From Ruegeria sp. A3M17 (GTDB lineage Bacteria; Pseudomonadota; Alphaproteobacteria; Rhodobacterales; Rhodobacteraceae): a DNA stretch of 64,000 nucleotides. Where the stretch lies: the NCBI RefSeq assembly GCF_003318255.1, contig NZ_QOCF01000040.1:124001-188000 (forward strand). Reading direction: 5' to 3'. Shown here one piece after another: positions 10,277 through 19,176 of this stretch. The notes beneath the pieces are model-generated. The model saw only the letters and a list, made by a program, of their open reading frames with translations, was not told the DNA's origin and did not search any database. The stretch's first letter is position 1, and each line of letters starts with the position of its first letter. The position numbers were made by a program, and so were the translations under genes.

Positions 10277-11849
10277 AAGTAAGATCTTTGTAGCTGATTT
10301 CCCGGGTGTCAGCGCCCGGACCCGCCTTTTGACGGCGCACGATCAGGCGGTTCAGCGCGTGGATATACGCCTTGGCCGATGCCACAACCGTATCGGTGTT
10401 GGCGGATTGGCCGGTTGCGATCATGCCGTCCTCTTCCAGCCGCACCGATACCGTGGCCTGCGCGTCCGTGCCTTCGGTCACGGCGTGCACCTGATAAAGC
10501 TGCAAGTGCGCCGTATTCGGATGCACAACGCGAATGGCGCGGAAGGCAGCGTCGACCGGGCCGTCGCCTTGTTCAGTGGCGATGATTTCCTTGCCGCCCA
10601 CTTCCATTTCGATGGTGGCTTCGGCCTTGCCGACGGTTCCGCAGGTAACCTTCATTGAAACCAGTTGCAGGTGATCGTCGCCGTCGTCATCATCCAGCGT
10701 CATCAACGCGATCAGGTCGTCGTCGAACACTTCTTTCTTACGGTCAGCCAGTTCCTTGAACCGAACGAAAATGTCCTTGAGCTGGTTGTCGCCAACCTCA
10801 TAACCCAGCGTGTTCAGCTTATCACGCAGCGCCGCGCGGCCCGAGTGTTTGCCCAGCGGCAAGGACGTGCCGGACAGACCGATGTCTTCGGGGCGCATGA
10901 TCTCAAAGTTTTCGCGGTTCTTCAGCATGCCGTCCTGGTGGATACCGCTTTCATGCGCGAAGGCGTTCTTGCCGACGATGGCTTTGTTGAACTGGACGTT
11001 GAAGCCCGACACCGTCGCGACCCGGCGCGAGATATGCATGATCTTGGTCGTGTCGATGCCAGTGTTCCAGGGCATGATGTCATTGCGTGTACGCAGTGCC
11101 ATCACCACCTCTTCCAGTGCGGTGTTGCCGGCGCGTTCGCCAAGGCCGTTGATGGTGCATTCAATCTGACGTGCACCACCCGCAACAGCAGCCAGCGAGT
11201 TTGCGGTCGCCAGACCGAGGTCGTTGTGGCAGTGGGTCGCGAAGACCACCTCATCCGCGCCCGGAACCGTTTCGATCAAACGCTTGATAAGATCGGCAGA
11301 CTCCATCGGTGCCGTGTAGCCGACCGTGTCAGGTATGTTGATCGTCGTCGCACCAGCCTTGATCGCAATCTCGATCACGCGGCACAGATAATCCCATTCG
11401 GTCCGCGTCGCATCCATCGGCGACCACTGCACGTTTTCGCACAGATTGCGCGCGTGACTGACCGTTTCGTGGATTTTGTCGGCCATCTCGTCCTGCGTCA
11501 GGTTCGGAATGGCACGGTGCAGCGGCGAGGTGCCAATGAAGGTGTGGATGCGGCTTTTGCCAGCGTGTTTCACCGCCTCCCAACAGCGGTCGATATCCGC
11601 AAAATTGGCGCGGGCCAGGCCGCAGATACGGCTGTTCTTTGACCGTTCGGCAATTTCGGATACGGCCTTGAAGTCACCTTCGGAGGCAATTGGGAACCCC
11701 GCCTCGATAATATCGACGCCCATATCGTCCAGCAGCTCGGCAATCTCCAGCTTTTCCGAATGGGTCATGGTTGCACCGGGGCTTTGCTCACCGTCGCGCA
11801 GGGTTGTGTCAAAGATCAAGACGCGGTCTTGGTCGGTCACATTGGTCAT
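10275..11849 (-). CDS. leuA: 2-isopropylmalate synthase
   Basis: A 524-residue LeuA, the first committed enzyme of leucine synthesis (acetyl-CoA plus 2-oxoisovalerate). The HMGL-like TIM barrel begins with DTTLRDGEQSPG at residues 14-25. The metal-ligand motif THCHNDLGLATANS and GLGERAGNTALEEV follow, and the C-terminal third is the leucine-sensing LeuA allosteric domain, so feedback inhibition is expected. A ribosome-binding site (AGAAAGAGA) precedes the ATG. The 180 bp upstream hold a leucine-rich leader peptide and hairpins, annotated separately, which indicate attenuation control. Confidence 0.97.
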   Translation of the reverse strand: MTNVTDQDRVLIFDTTLRDGEQSPGATMTHSEKLEIAELLDDMGVDIIEAGFPIASEGDFKAVSEIAERSKNSRICGLARANFADIDRCWEAVKHAGKSRIHTFIGTSPLHRAIPNLTQDEMADKIHETVSHARNLCENVQWSPMDATRTEWDYLCRVIEIAIKAGATTINIPDTVGYTAPMESADLIKRLIETVPGADEVVFATHCHNDLGLATANSLAAVAGGARQIECTINGLGERAGNTALEEVVMALRTRNDIMPWNTGIDTTKIMHISRRVATVSGFNVQFNKAIVGKNAFAHESGIHQDGMLKNRENFEIMRPEDIGLSGTSLPLGKHSGRAALRDKLNTLGYEVGDNQLKDIFVRFKELADRKKEVFDDDLIALMTLDDDDGDDHLQLVSMKVTCGTVGKAEATIEMEVGGKEIIATEQGDGPVDAAFRAIRVVHPNTAHLQLYQVHAVTEGTDAQATVSVRLEEDGMIATGQSANTDTVVASAKAYIHALNRLIVRRQKAGPGADTREISYKDLT

Positions 11850-11898
11850 GGGAATCTCTTTCTTGTCTGTCCTAAAGCCTATGGCGCGCGGGCGTCCT

Positions 11899-11934
11899 CC
11901 TCTGAGCGGGCGCGCCGGGTGGCACGCTCAGAGG
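11899..11934 (-). promoter_or_regulatory. Candidate leuA attenuator hairpin
   Basis: On the leuA mRNA strand a perfect 10-bp inverted repeat (11925-11934 with 11899-11908, loop of 16) overlaps the stop codon of the leader peptide. A competing 7-bp GC-only pairing (11910-11916 with 11883-11889) uses the loop of the first hairpin and encloses its 3' arm, so the two are alternatives. No U run follows either one, so if this is attenuation it may act through Rho or through access to the leuA ribosome-binding site rather than through a classical terminator. Confidence 0.55.
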
Positions 11935-12032
11935 CGGATTAGGATCAGTAGGCCACGCAGAGACGCACCGCGAAGGGCGGTGTCGGCAATCAGGATATCT
12001 GCGCAGTTGATCATGGGGTTGAGGTTATACAT
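11928..12032 (-). CDS. Leucine-rich leader peptide of leuA (predicted)
   Basis: A 34-residue reading frame in the leuA leader, too short for routine gene calling. It ends LRGLLILIRL just before TGA: five of the last ten codons are leucine and two are the rare-looking CTA codon. The stop lies inside the 5' arm of the 10-bp hairpin downstream. This is the arrangement of an amino-acid attenuator: slow decoding of Leu codons would change which hairpin forms. There is no clear Shine-Dalgarno sequence before the ATG at 12032, so initiation could be leaderless or at Met7. I read the peptide directly from the sequence; its regulatory role is inferred. Confidence 0.6.
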   Translation of the reverse strand: MYNLNPMINCADILIADTALRGASLRGLLILIRL

Positions 12033-12069
12033 CGCGCGGCGGGAATGAAAAGAACGAATTTTCCTTGGG

Positions 12070-12101
12070 CACGTGGGGAGATTTCTTTTTTCCCACACGT
12101 G
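12070..12101. repeat. Inverted repeat between leuA leader and SDR gene
   Basis: CACGTGGGGA at 12070-12079 pairs with TCCCACACGTG at 12091-12101, with one bulged A. The intervening 11 bases are pyrimidine-rich. It lies about 40 bp upstream of the leuA leader peptide and about 35 bp upstream of the divergent SDR start. It could be an operator for either promoter or a 5' UTR structure; neither is shown. Confidence 0.4.
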
Positions 12102-12136
12102 TTGATCACGAACTGCCGACGGCTAGTTCATCCCGC

Positions 12137-12802
12137 ATGGAAACAGCACTTATCATCGGTGCCTCGGGTGGGATCGGAGGTGCAATCGCCAACAGGCTTC
12201 GGCAACAGTCGGTCGACGTCACCACATTGTCCCGGTCACAGGACGGATTTGATTTGACCGACCCCGAGATCGTCGATCGGACTTTGGCGGGCGTTTCCGG
12301 TCCGTTCGACCTGATCCTGGTCGCGGCTGGCGCTCTTGAGGTAAAAGGTGCCACCCCCGAGAAAACCATCAGACTGCTCTCCGCGCCGGCGATGATGGAT
12401 CAGTTTGCGCTGAATGCGGTCGGACCTGCGTTGGTTCTTGCGCATGCCGCGCGCTTGCTGCCGCGCGACCGGCGCGCCATCTTTGCCGTGTTGTCCGCAC
12501 GCGTGGGGTCGATTGGTGACAACCGGCTTGGTGGATGGATCAGTTATCGGGCGTCCAAGGCGGCGCTGAACCAAATTGTCCGCACATCCGCGATCGAGCT
12601 TGCCCGGAGCCATAAGCAGGCGATCTGCGTAGCCTTGCACCCCGGTACGGTGACGACAGCATTCACCCGGAAATATGTCGGGCGGCACCCTTCGGTTGCG
12701 CCTGAAGAGGCCGCCCGGAACCTGCTAACGGTCGCAGCCGCCTTGGACCCTGTTCATACGGGTGAGTTTTTTGACTGGGCAGGAAAGCCAGTACCCTGGT
12801 AG
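12137..12802 (+). CDS. Short-chain dehydrogenase/reductase (CsgA-type SDR)
   Basis: A 221-residue SDR with the nucleotide-binding glycine motif GASGGIGGAI at residues 8-17 and the catalytic pair YRASK in the middle, preceded by a Ser-containing FAVLSARVGS strand. The ATG at 12137 is preferred because the Rossmann fold begins directly after it; the reading frame extends upstream without homology. Short SDRs of this type resemble the C-factor/CsgA group. Substrate unknown. It is transcribed divergently from leuA. Confidence 0.85.
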   Translation: METALIIGASGGIGGAIANRLRQQSVDVTTLSRSQDGFDLTDPEIVDRTLAGVSGPFDLILVAAGALEVKGATPEKTIRLLSAPAMMDQFALNAVGPALVLAHAARLLPRDRRAIFAVLSARVGSIGDNRLGGWISYRASKAALNQIVRTSAIELARSHKQAICVALHPGTVTTAFTRKYVGRHPSVAPEEAARNLLTVAAALDPVHTGEFFDWAGKPVPW

Positions 12803-12807
12803 CTTGA

Positions 12808-14265
12808 TTACCCGTCAGAGGCGGTTGTATCAGGCTCAGTTTCGGTATCCGTCGCGTCGGGCGCGCTCACATTCTCACTGGGCAGGACTCCGTTTTCCCA
12901 AACGCCGGTTTCTTCCAGGCCATTGGCATAGCGCATCGTGCCATTGCCGTGGCGTTTGTTATCCAGAAAGGTGCCTTCGTACACGTCACCGGTGGCATAA
13001 GTCGCCACACCCTGACCGCTGATTTTACCTTCGGCCCAGCCGCCGGTATAGCTGAATCCGCGTGGGGTTTTTATAGTTCCCTCGCCGTGACGCTGACCGT
13101 CTTGGAAATCGCCTTCATAGGACGTTCCGTCGGGAAATGTTGCCTTGCCTTTGCCCTGACGCGCGCCATCTACCCAGTCGCCTTCGTACCGATACCCGTT
13201 CGCGAATGTCAGAACGCCCGTGCCATGGCTCAGGCCGTTCTTGAACTTCCCTTGGTAAACAACACCGTTGGGATACGTGGCTTTGCCGTTGCCCTCAAAG
13301 ATGCCAGCCGTCCATTCGCCGTCATAAACGGTGCCATCCGGATAGGTCTGAACGCCTTTGCCGTGCGGCAGATCTGCGCTGAAATCACCGGTATAGGTCG
13401 CGCCGTCAGGATAGGTGACCTCACCCAGCCCTTCGATCTGGCCGTCCACCCATTCGCCCGTGTAATCAAACCCGTCGGTCCCAAGAAAGCGTCCTTTTCC
13501 GTGCCGGCGGTCATCGGCATATTCGCCCTCATAAGTCGCGCCGTTGGCATAAGTGGCCTTGCCATTGCCCTGACGGCGGCCATCAACCAGATCGCCCTCG
13601 TAAAGGTCGCCATTGGCTTGCAACAGGCGGCCCTTGCCGGTCATGCGGTCCTGAGACCAATCACCGGTATATGTCATGCCATCAGGAACGGTCAGTGTGC
13701 CCTGACCATCGCGCAAGCCGTTGTTGATTTGCCCTTCGTAGACGCTGCCTTGCGTCGAGGTGATTTTGCCCTCGCCGTGCTTGACGCCATCCTTCCAGTC
13801 GCCATCGTAGACGTAACCGCTGGGGTCGGTCAGGATGCCTTTGCCGTGATATCGGGCGTCACTGAAGCTGCCCTCGTATCGGACGCCGTTGGTGTATTTT
13901 GCAACTCCGGTTCCGTTGATCGATCCTTCGGCCCAATCCCCCTCATAGCTGCCGCCGTCGGGGTAGATGATCTTGCCCTGTCCCTCGGGTTGCCCCTTTG
14001 CGAACATCCCCTCATAGACCGAGCCGTTGACATAGCGCGCAATGCCTTTGCCCTGAATTTCGCCTTCGACCCATTCGCCGACATATTCGAACCCATTCGG
14101 CAAGCGGTAAGTGCCTTCGCCGTGACGCAGGCCGTTCAGGAATGTGCCCTCGTACACGCCGCCAACATCATCATCCGCAACGATAACCTGCCCGTCCTGC
14201 GCAAAGGCGGATGCGGCCAGCAAAGCCATCGCCGTGGCGGCCAAAGAAATGCGGATAGCGTTCAT
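12808..14265 (-). CDS. Exported MORN-repeat protein (18 tandem repeats)
   Basis: A 485-residue protein with a clean Sec signal peptide (residues 1-22, cleavage near SAFA-QD). Then come 18 complete 23-residue MORN repeats of the form xYxGxWxxGxxxGxGxxxxxxGx from about residue 37 to 450, a partial 19th, and an acidic Thr/Glu/Asp tail. MORN repeats form an extended beta-hairpin ribbon used for lipid or protein binding. In bacteria exported all-MORN proteins are mostly uncharacterised. There is no enzymatic domain, so it is likely a scaffold in the periplasm or on the surface. It is convergent with the SDR gene, with only 5 bp between the stops. Confidence 0.9.
   Translation of the reverse strand: MNAIRISLAATAMALLAASAFAQDGQVIVADDDVGGVYEGTFLNGLRHGEGTYRLPNGFEYVGEWVEGEIQGKGIARYVNGSVYEGMFAKGQPEGQGKIIYPDGGSYEGDWAEGSINGTGVAKYTNGVRYEGSFSDARYHGKGILTDPSGYVYDGDWKDGVKHGEGKITSTQGSVYEGQINNGLRDGQGTLTVPDGMTYTGDWSQDRMTGKGRLLQANGDLYEGDLVDGRRQGNGKATYANGATYEGEYADDRRHGKGRFLGTDGFDYTGEWVDGQIEGLGEVTYPDGATYTGDFSADLPHGKGVQTYPDGTVYDGEWTAGIFEGNGKATYPNGVVYQGKFKNGLSHGTGVLTFANGYRYEGDWVDGARQGKGKATFPDGTSYEGDFQDGQRHGEGTIKTPRGFSYTGGWAEGKISGQGVATYATGDVYEGTFLDNKRHGNGTMRYANGLEETGVWENGVLPSENVSAPDATDTETEPDTTASDG
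12916..14157 (-). repeat. Tandem 69-bp coding repeats (MORN units)
   Basis: Eighteen in-frame 69-bp units encode the MORN repeats. The DNA copies are diverged, with conserved Gly and Tyr codons but varied third positions. The array therefore looks old and selected at protein level rather than newly expanded. Confidence 0.85.
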
Positions 14266-14412
14266 GGTTTTTCCTGCCTTGCCCGGTTGTCACGTTTTAA
14301 AGCAAAACTAAGATACCCGCGCGGACAGAGCAACGTGTTTTGCCGCATTTGACTTTTACTCGCGGTGCGATCTGCTAAATGGCATTAGGACTGACGAGGG
14401 CAAGAGGGCAGC

Positions 14413-16071
14413 ATGGCCAACCGTTTCCGCATTACTCTGGCACAACTCAATCCCGTTGTTGGGGACATCCAAGGCAATTTGGACAAAGCGCTTGCGGCGT
14501 GGGAGCAGGGGCGCGAAGCTGGTGCCGACCTTGTGGCTTTCCCCGAAATGTTCATTACCGGTTACAACACCCAGGATCTGGTGATGAAGCCGGTATTCCA
14601 CCAGGCGGCCATGGCAGCGGTTCAGTCGCTGGCTGCGAAATGTGCCGATGGACCCACCATAGCAATCGGTGGTCCGTGGACGGAAGACGGTAAGCTTTTC
14701 AACGCCTACTTGATCCTCAAAGGGGGTCGCATCGGCAGCAAGGTGCTGAAACATCACCTGCCGAATGAAACCGTGTTCGACGAGGTACGCCTGTACGACG
14801 CGGGCCCGTTGGGGGGGCCGTACTCGGTTGGCAACTCGCGGATCGGCAGCCCGATCTGCGAAGACAGCTGGCATCCGGATGTCTCGGAAACACTGGAAGA
14901 GACCGGGGCCGAGTTTCTGTTGATCCCCAATGGCTCACCTTACTTCCGCAACAAATATGATGTGCGCCTCAATCACATGGTCGCCCGTGTGGTCGAGACC
15001 GGCCTGCCGCTGATCTATCTGAACATGGTGGGCGGGCAGGACGATCAGGTCTTTGATGGCGCGACTTTCGGCCTTAACCCGGGCGGAGAGCTGGCCTTTC
15101 GAATGCCGGTCTTTGATGAGACCGTAACACATGTCGATCTGGAACGCGGTGATGAGGGCTGGCGCATTGTGCCGGCTGAAGTTGTGCCGCAGCCGGATGA
15201 GTGGGAGCAGGACTATCGCGCTATGGTCCAGTCTTTGCGCGATTACATGGGCAAGACCGGGTTCAAACAGGCGTTGTTGGGGCTGTCGGGTGGAGTGGAC
15301 TCGGCGTTGGTCGCGGCAATTGCTGTTGACGCAATCGGTGCGGAAAACGTCCGTTGCGTGATGCTGCCGTCGGAATACACCAGCCAGGCCTCGCTGGATG
15401 ACGCTGAAGCCGTCGCTAAGGCGCTGGGCGTGCATTACGACTATGTTCCGATCTCGGACAGCCGGGCGGCGGTGACAGACACTCTGGCCCCGTTGTTTGC
15501 AGGGCGCGAGGCGGATTTGACCGAGGAAAACGTCCAATCCCGCCTGCGCGGTTTGCTGCTGATGGCGATCTCGAACAAGTTTGGCGAAATGCTGCTGACG
15601 ACGGGCAACAAGTCTGAGGTGGCCGTGGGTTACGCGACCATCTATGGCGACATGAATGGCGGCTATAACCCGATCAAGGATCTGTATAAAACGCGCGTGT
15701 TCGAAACATGTCGCTGGCGCAACGCCAATCACCGTGACTGGATGATAGGCCCCGAGGGTGAGGTGATCCGCCCGTCGGTCATCGATAAACCCCCCAGTGC
15801 TGAGCTGCGTGAAGACCAGAAAGACAGCGACAGCCTGCCGGACTACCCGGAACTGGACGCGATCCTGGAAATCCTGGTCGATCGCGATGGTTCGATTGCT
15901 GATTGCGAAGCGGCAGGATTCGAAGCAGATGTCGCCCGCCGCGTGGAGCATCTGATCTATATCAGCGAATACAAGCGGTTTCAGTCTGCGCCGGGCACGC
16001 GATTGACCAATCGAGCCTTCTGGCTGGATCGCAGATACCCGATAGTGAATCGTTGGCGGAATCGATCTTGA
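14413..16071 (+). CDS. nadE: Glutamine-hydrolysing NAD+ synthetase
   Basis: A 552-residue two-domain enzyme that makes NAD+ from deamido-NAD+, using ammonia channelled from glutamine. The N-terminal nitrilase-type amidase has the catalytic Glu in FPEMFITGY (about residue 45), a Lys near KVLKHHLPN and the Cys in SPICEDSWHPD. The C-terminal N-type ATP-pyrophosphatase loop is LSGGVDSALVAAIAV (about residues 291-305), followed by TTGNKSEVAVGYATIYGDMNGGYNPIKD. A purine-rich GAGGGCAAGAGGGCAGC precedes the ATG. Length and motif order match the family. Confidence 0.97.
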   Translation: MANRFRITLAQLNPVVGDIQGNLDKALAAWEQGREAGADLVAFPEMFITGYNTQDLVMKPVFHQAAMAAVQSLAAKCADGPTIAIGGPWTEDGKLFNAYLILKGGRIGSKVLKHHLPNETVFDEVRLYDAGPLGGPYSVGNSRIGSPICEDSWHPDVSETLEETGAEFLLIPNGSPYFRNKYDVRLNHMVARVVETGLPLIYLNMVGGQDDQVFDGATFGLNPGGELAFRMPVFDETVTHVDLERGDEGWRIVPAEVVPQPDEWEQDYRAMVQSLRDYMGKTGFKQALLGLSGGVDSALVAAIAVDAIGAENVRCVMLPSEYTSQASLDDAEAVAKALGVHYDYVPISDSRAAVTDTLAPLFAGREADLTEENVQSRLRGLLLMAISNKFGEMLLTTGNKSEVAVGYATIYGDMNGGYNPIKDLYKTRVFETCRWRNANHRDWMIGPEGEVIRPSVIDKPPSAELREDQKDSDSLPDYPELDAILEILVDRDGSIADCEAAGFEADVARRVEHLIYISEYKRFQSAPGTRLTNRAFWLDRRYPIVNRWRNRS

Positions 16072-16144
16072 ATCGAAACCACGCGCATTTTTTATGTCTC
16101 CGATAGTTTCTGAAAGAAGTGCCTGAGGGTGTACTTTTGTATAT

Positions 16145-16163
16145 TGTCCCTAGATCGGGGACA
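16145..16163. repeat. Short inverted repeat downstream of nadE
   Basis: TGTCCC at 16145-16150 pairs with GGGACA at 16158-16163 across a 7-base loop. There is no T run, so it is not a convincing terminator. The rest of the 16072-16354 gap is AT-rich with no gene that I can support; it should hold the promoter of the small gene at 16355. Confidence 0.3.
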
Positions 16164-16354
16164 GTGCATGTCTAGAATCGGCTTAGGCCGTTTAACACGC
16201 TTGAAATTAGGACATTTTTCTGACACATTTTAGCTTAATTGCCGCCTCATGTGGGGCAGATGCGGCGCATTCTTAATTGGCTCGGTGTTTATGATCGAGT
16301 TTTGTTTGTTACGCATCGTGAATTGCGTGTCCGTGTTAACGATTTGGTGTGAAA

Positions 16355-16639
16355 ATGCGTGAGCAATACGATAGGCCACTCCACTCGCTACTTCCGTGGC
16401 GTTCGATGGAATCCAAGGGTCATGAACTAGACGAAGATCAGGTCGATTCTGCCATTGCCGACCTCTTGGGGGCTGAGATGCCGTCAGAGCAAAAATCGGA
16501 ACCAGTGGAAACGGTGGCCTCTTCGGTTCTGCCTGAATTGCCTTCACAAGAAAGCATGGGCGAAGATATGTCCGGCAACGATGCCGGACTGACAGCCACA
16601 TTGCGTCAGAAGTGGGCTGAACTCTGCGGCGCTGCTTGA
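16355..16639 (+). CDS. Small acidic hypothetical protein
   Basis: A 94-residue frame starting at ATG 16355 (a GTG two codons earlier is also possible). The N terminus is basic, the middle is acidic and rich in Ser, Glu and Pro, and the C terminus looks helical (LTATLRQKWAELC). There is no membrane segment or signal peptide and I do not recognise a family. In its favour are an independent position between nadE and an oxidoreductase, and a 9-bp hairpin just after the stop. Against it: a weak ribosome-binding site. Confidence 0.4.
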   Translation: MREQYDRPLHSLLPWRSMESKGHELDEDQVDSAIADLLGAEMPSEQKSEPVETVASSVLPELPSQESMGEDMSGNDAGLTATLRQKWAELCGAA

Positions 16640-16663
16640 CGGCCCGAGCCAGCTGAATTGAAC

Positions 16664-16687
16664 AGTGCCAGAGATCATTCTGGCACT
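16664..16687. repeat. Hairpin after the small gene
   Basis: A perfect 9-bp stem (AGTGCCAGA at 16664-16672 with its complement at 16679-16687) and a 6-base loop. It lacks a following T run, so it may be a transcript-end stabiliser or operator rather than a rho-independent terminator. Confidence 0.45.
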
Positions 16688-16793
16688 ATAACCACAGCTT
16701 GTGAAAATTGTGATCCGTGCATCAGGCGACATGTTGCCTATTGCCTGATACCGCGCATTCATTGCAGTCCGAGCAATGAAGTAAGAGCGGCGG

Positions 16794-18122
16794 ATGCCCG
16801 GTCCAAAACCAACTCCTGTAGAACCCGATCTGCATCTGCCCAAGTCTGTTGACGTCGTGGTCATAGGCGGCGGAATTATTGGCGCATCAACTGCTTTAGA
16901 GCTGTCAGAGCGGGGCGCGTCGGTTTTGCTGTGCGAAAAAGGCCAGATCGCGGGCGAGCAAAGTTCGCGAAACTGGGGATGGGTGCGTTTGGGGCTGCGG
17001 GACCCCCGGGAAATCCCGCTCATGCTAGAAGCACAGCAGATCTGGCAGGGTCTGGATCAACGCACAGGGCGCCAAACCGGTTTTTCGCGGTCCGGCATCC
17101 TTTTTGGTGCCTCGGGGAAGCGGGATCATGCAAATCTTGAACGCTGGATGCGCCATGTTGAAGGTCTGCAGACTGGCGCTCAGATGGTTTCGGGTGCTGA
17201 ACTGGATGGCTTGCTGCCCGACAATCAATCGGGTCTGAAAGTTGCTCTGCACATGCCACGGGATGGACGGGCCGAGCCGCAATTGGCCGCCCCTGCGATT
17301 GCTGAAGCCGCACGTGACAAAGGGGCGTGCCTGATGACCAACTGCGCAGTGCGCAGCGTTGACGTCGAGAACGGTCATGTCTCGGGTGTGTTTACTGAAC
17401 GTGGTCGGGTGGCCTGTGCCCGGGTGGTACTGGCGGGGGGCGCATGGTCGCGCCTTTTTGCGGGAAATGCGGGGATCGACCTGCCGCAGCTTAAGGTTCT
17501 CAACACGGTCTTACGCACGTCACCAGTGGATGGCCCTGAGACGGCATTATGGTCAGATGATTTCGCGATACGAAAAAGGGCCGATGGCGGCTATACAATT
17601 GCGTCCGGGCAAGAGAATACGATGGATATTGTTCCGGACAGCTTTAGGCTTGCAATGCAGTTTGTTCCGGCGTTCCGGCAAGAGTGGCGATCCCTGCGGT
17701 TCAGGCTTTCCAAGCGCTGGGCGACAGAGGCGGGCGAAGACCGATCATGGTTGCACACCGATGTCACCCCATTCGAACATTGCCGTGTGCTGGACCCTGA
17801 GCCCTCGGCCAAGGTCCTTAGGCGGACATGGGCACGCGCGCGCAAAGGGTTCCCGGCGCTGGAGCAGGCAGAGATCATTCAAAGCTGGGCAGGTTTGATC
17901 GACGTCACACCGGACGCCATTCCGGTGATATCCTCAGTCGATACCATGCCGGGTATGTTCATCGCCACGGGGTTTTCGGGCCACGGATTTGGGATAGGCC
18001 CCGGAGCCGGGCGTTTAATGGCTGATCTGGTTTGTGAAACGACGCCATGCGTTGATCCGGCCGCCTTTCGCCTGTCCCGATTTACGGATGGCTCAAAGGT
18101 GCGGCCGGACCCGGGATACTAG
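16794..18122 (+). CDS. FAD-dependent oxidoreductase of the DAO family (amino-acid/amine oxidase-like)
   Basis: A 442-residue flavoprotein. The FAD dinucleotide motif VVIGGGIIGASTALELSERG is near residues 22-41, with the acidic residue of the ribose site at the end of the next strand (LLCEKG). A QSSRNWGWVR segment resembles the flavin-contact region of PuuB/OrdL-type enzymes. The C-terminal FAD signature ends ATGFSGHGFGIGPGAGRLMADL. It probably oxidises an amino acid, N-methylated amino acid or polyamine derivative; the substrate cannot be read from sequence. It stands alone between unrelated genes. Confidence 0.85.
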   Translation: MPGPKPTPVEPDLHLPKSVDVVVIGGGIIGASTALELSERGASVLLCEKGQIAGEQSSRNWGWVRLGLRDPREIPLMLEAQQIWQGLDQRTGRQTGFSRSGILFGASGKRDHANLERWMRHVEGLQTGAQMVSGAELDGLLPDNQSGLKVALHMPRDGRAEPQLAAPAIAEAARDKGACLMTNCAVRSVDVENGHVSGVFTERGRVACARVVLAGGAWSRLFAGNAGIDLPQLKVLNTVLRTSPVDGPETALWSDDFAIRKRADGGYTIASGQENTMDIVPDSFRLAMQFVPAFRQEWRSLRFRLSKRWATEAGEDRSWLHTDVTPFEHCRVLDPEPSAKVLRRTWARARKGFPALEQAEIIQSWAGLIDVTPDAIPVISSVDTMPGMFIATGFSGHGFGIGPGAGRLMADLVCETTPCVDPAAFRLSRFTDGSKVRPDPGY

Positions 18123-18126
18123 GGTA

Positions 18127-19059
18127 CTATCCCATCATCTGATAGCTGACCGGCACAAAGCGAAACCCATCGCCACGGGGTTCAACGAAGCCAGCCGCCG
18201 GGAATGGCATGTGATAGCCGATCATCGGAACCTTGTCGGCGGTCAACATGCCCAGCACGTCGCGGCGCGACGCCGTGGCTGCGGCCTTATCCATGTCAAA
18301 GCGAACCTCCCATTCTGGATGGGCAAAGGACCAGACATAATGGTTGGCTAGATCGGCGGTCAGAACCAGACGCTGACCGTTGCTTTCCAGATGATAAACC
18401 GTGTGACCAGGCGTATGGCCATAAGCTGCAACAGCGGTGATGCCCGACGAGACTTCGCCGCCATTTTCAACAAAGGTCATCTTCTCGGCCAATGGCGTGA
18501 CCTTGGCCGCGACCAGATCTCCGACACGATTGCCTGCGTCCTGCGCCGCCCAGAAGTCATATTCCGGAGAGGAGGTAACATAGCGCGCGTTCGGGAAGGT
18601 CGGCGCGTCATTGGTTGTCATGCCGCCGATATGATCGGGGTGCATATGGGTAATGACGACGACATTGATTTGATCCGGTGTCACACCTGCATCTGCCAAT
18701 GCTGCCTGAATACCACCTTGCCCCAGCCCCGTGTCGAACAGGACCAGCTCAGACCCGGTGTTGACCAGAGTCGGGGTAAAGAAGAACTGCGCGACATCTG
18801 GTGAGATGAAATTGTCCGCTGAGACTTTCGCGAAGTCTTCATCGGACGCTCCGCCGCCAAAGATTTCCTGGGCGCCATCGCGCGGCAGGCTGCCATCCAG
18901 CAAAGTCGTGACGGTGAAATCGCCCAACGCAAAGGATTTGGCGATGGTCGAGTTTGCCTTGGCCTCGGCTCCGGCTGCCAGAACCGGTGCTGCAGCTACG
19001 GCAAAGGGCAAAGCTGCCGCGGTTCCCAATGCTGCGCGGCGTGTCAATTTGATGGTCAT
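18127..19059 (-). CDS. Tat-exported metallo-beta-lactamase-fold hydrolase
   Basis: A 310-residue protein. The N terminus (TRRAALGTAAALPFAVAAAPVLA) is a signal peptide of Tat character, followed by an MBL fold with the metal motif THMHPDH, the GHTPGHT His, and a TADLANH block. The ATG at 19059 is chosen because an AGGGAGAA ribosome-binding site lies just upstream and the signal peptide begins there. Similar proteins include quorum-quenching lactonases and other MBL esterases, so a periplasmic hydrolase of unknown substrate is the safe call. Confidence 0.87.
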   Translation of the reverse strand: MTIKLTRRAALGTAAALPFAVAAAPVLAAGAEAKANSTIAKSFALGDFTVTTLLDGSLPRDGAQEIFGGGASDEDFAKVSADNFISPDVAQFFFTPTLVNTGSELVLFDTGLGQGGIQAALADAGVTPDQINVVVITHMHPDHIGGMTTNDAPTFPNARYVTSSPEYDFWAAQDAGNRVGDLVAAKVTPLAEKMTFVENGGEVSSGITAVAAYGHTPGHTVYHLESNGQRLVLTADLANHYVWSFAHPEWEVRFDMDKAAATASRRDVLGMLTADKVPMIGYHMPFPAAGFVEPRGDGFRFVPVSYQMMG

Positions 19060-19176
19060 ATTGGTTCTCCCTGTCAGAACACCATTCGGTGAGTTTAGGT
19101 CTGCGCAAGTCTCTTGCCAGTCTATACACAATTCAAATGGGCTGCGTGGATGAACATTACGTGTTAATTTTTGTTT

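Noticed and set aside
12916..14157. Regularly spaced DNA repeats that could suggest a CRISPR array
   Set aside because: The period is 69 bp, in frame and diverged, and encodes MORN repeats; there are no constant repeats with unique spacers.
12949..14352. A 467-codon plus-strand reading frame
   Set aside because: It lies antisense to the MORN protein; the repeat structure keeps the opposite frame open. No family features.
16544..17023. A 159-codon minus-strand frame
   Set aside because: It overlaps both the small plus-strand gene and the start of the FAD oxidoreductase and has a low-complexity composition.
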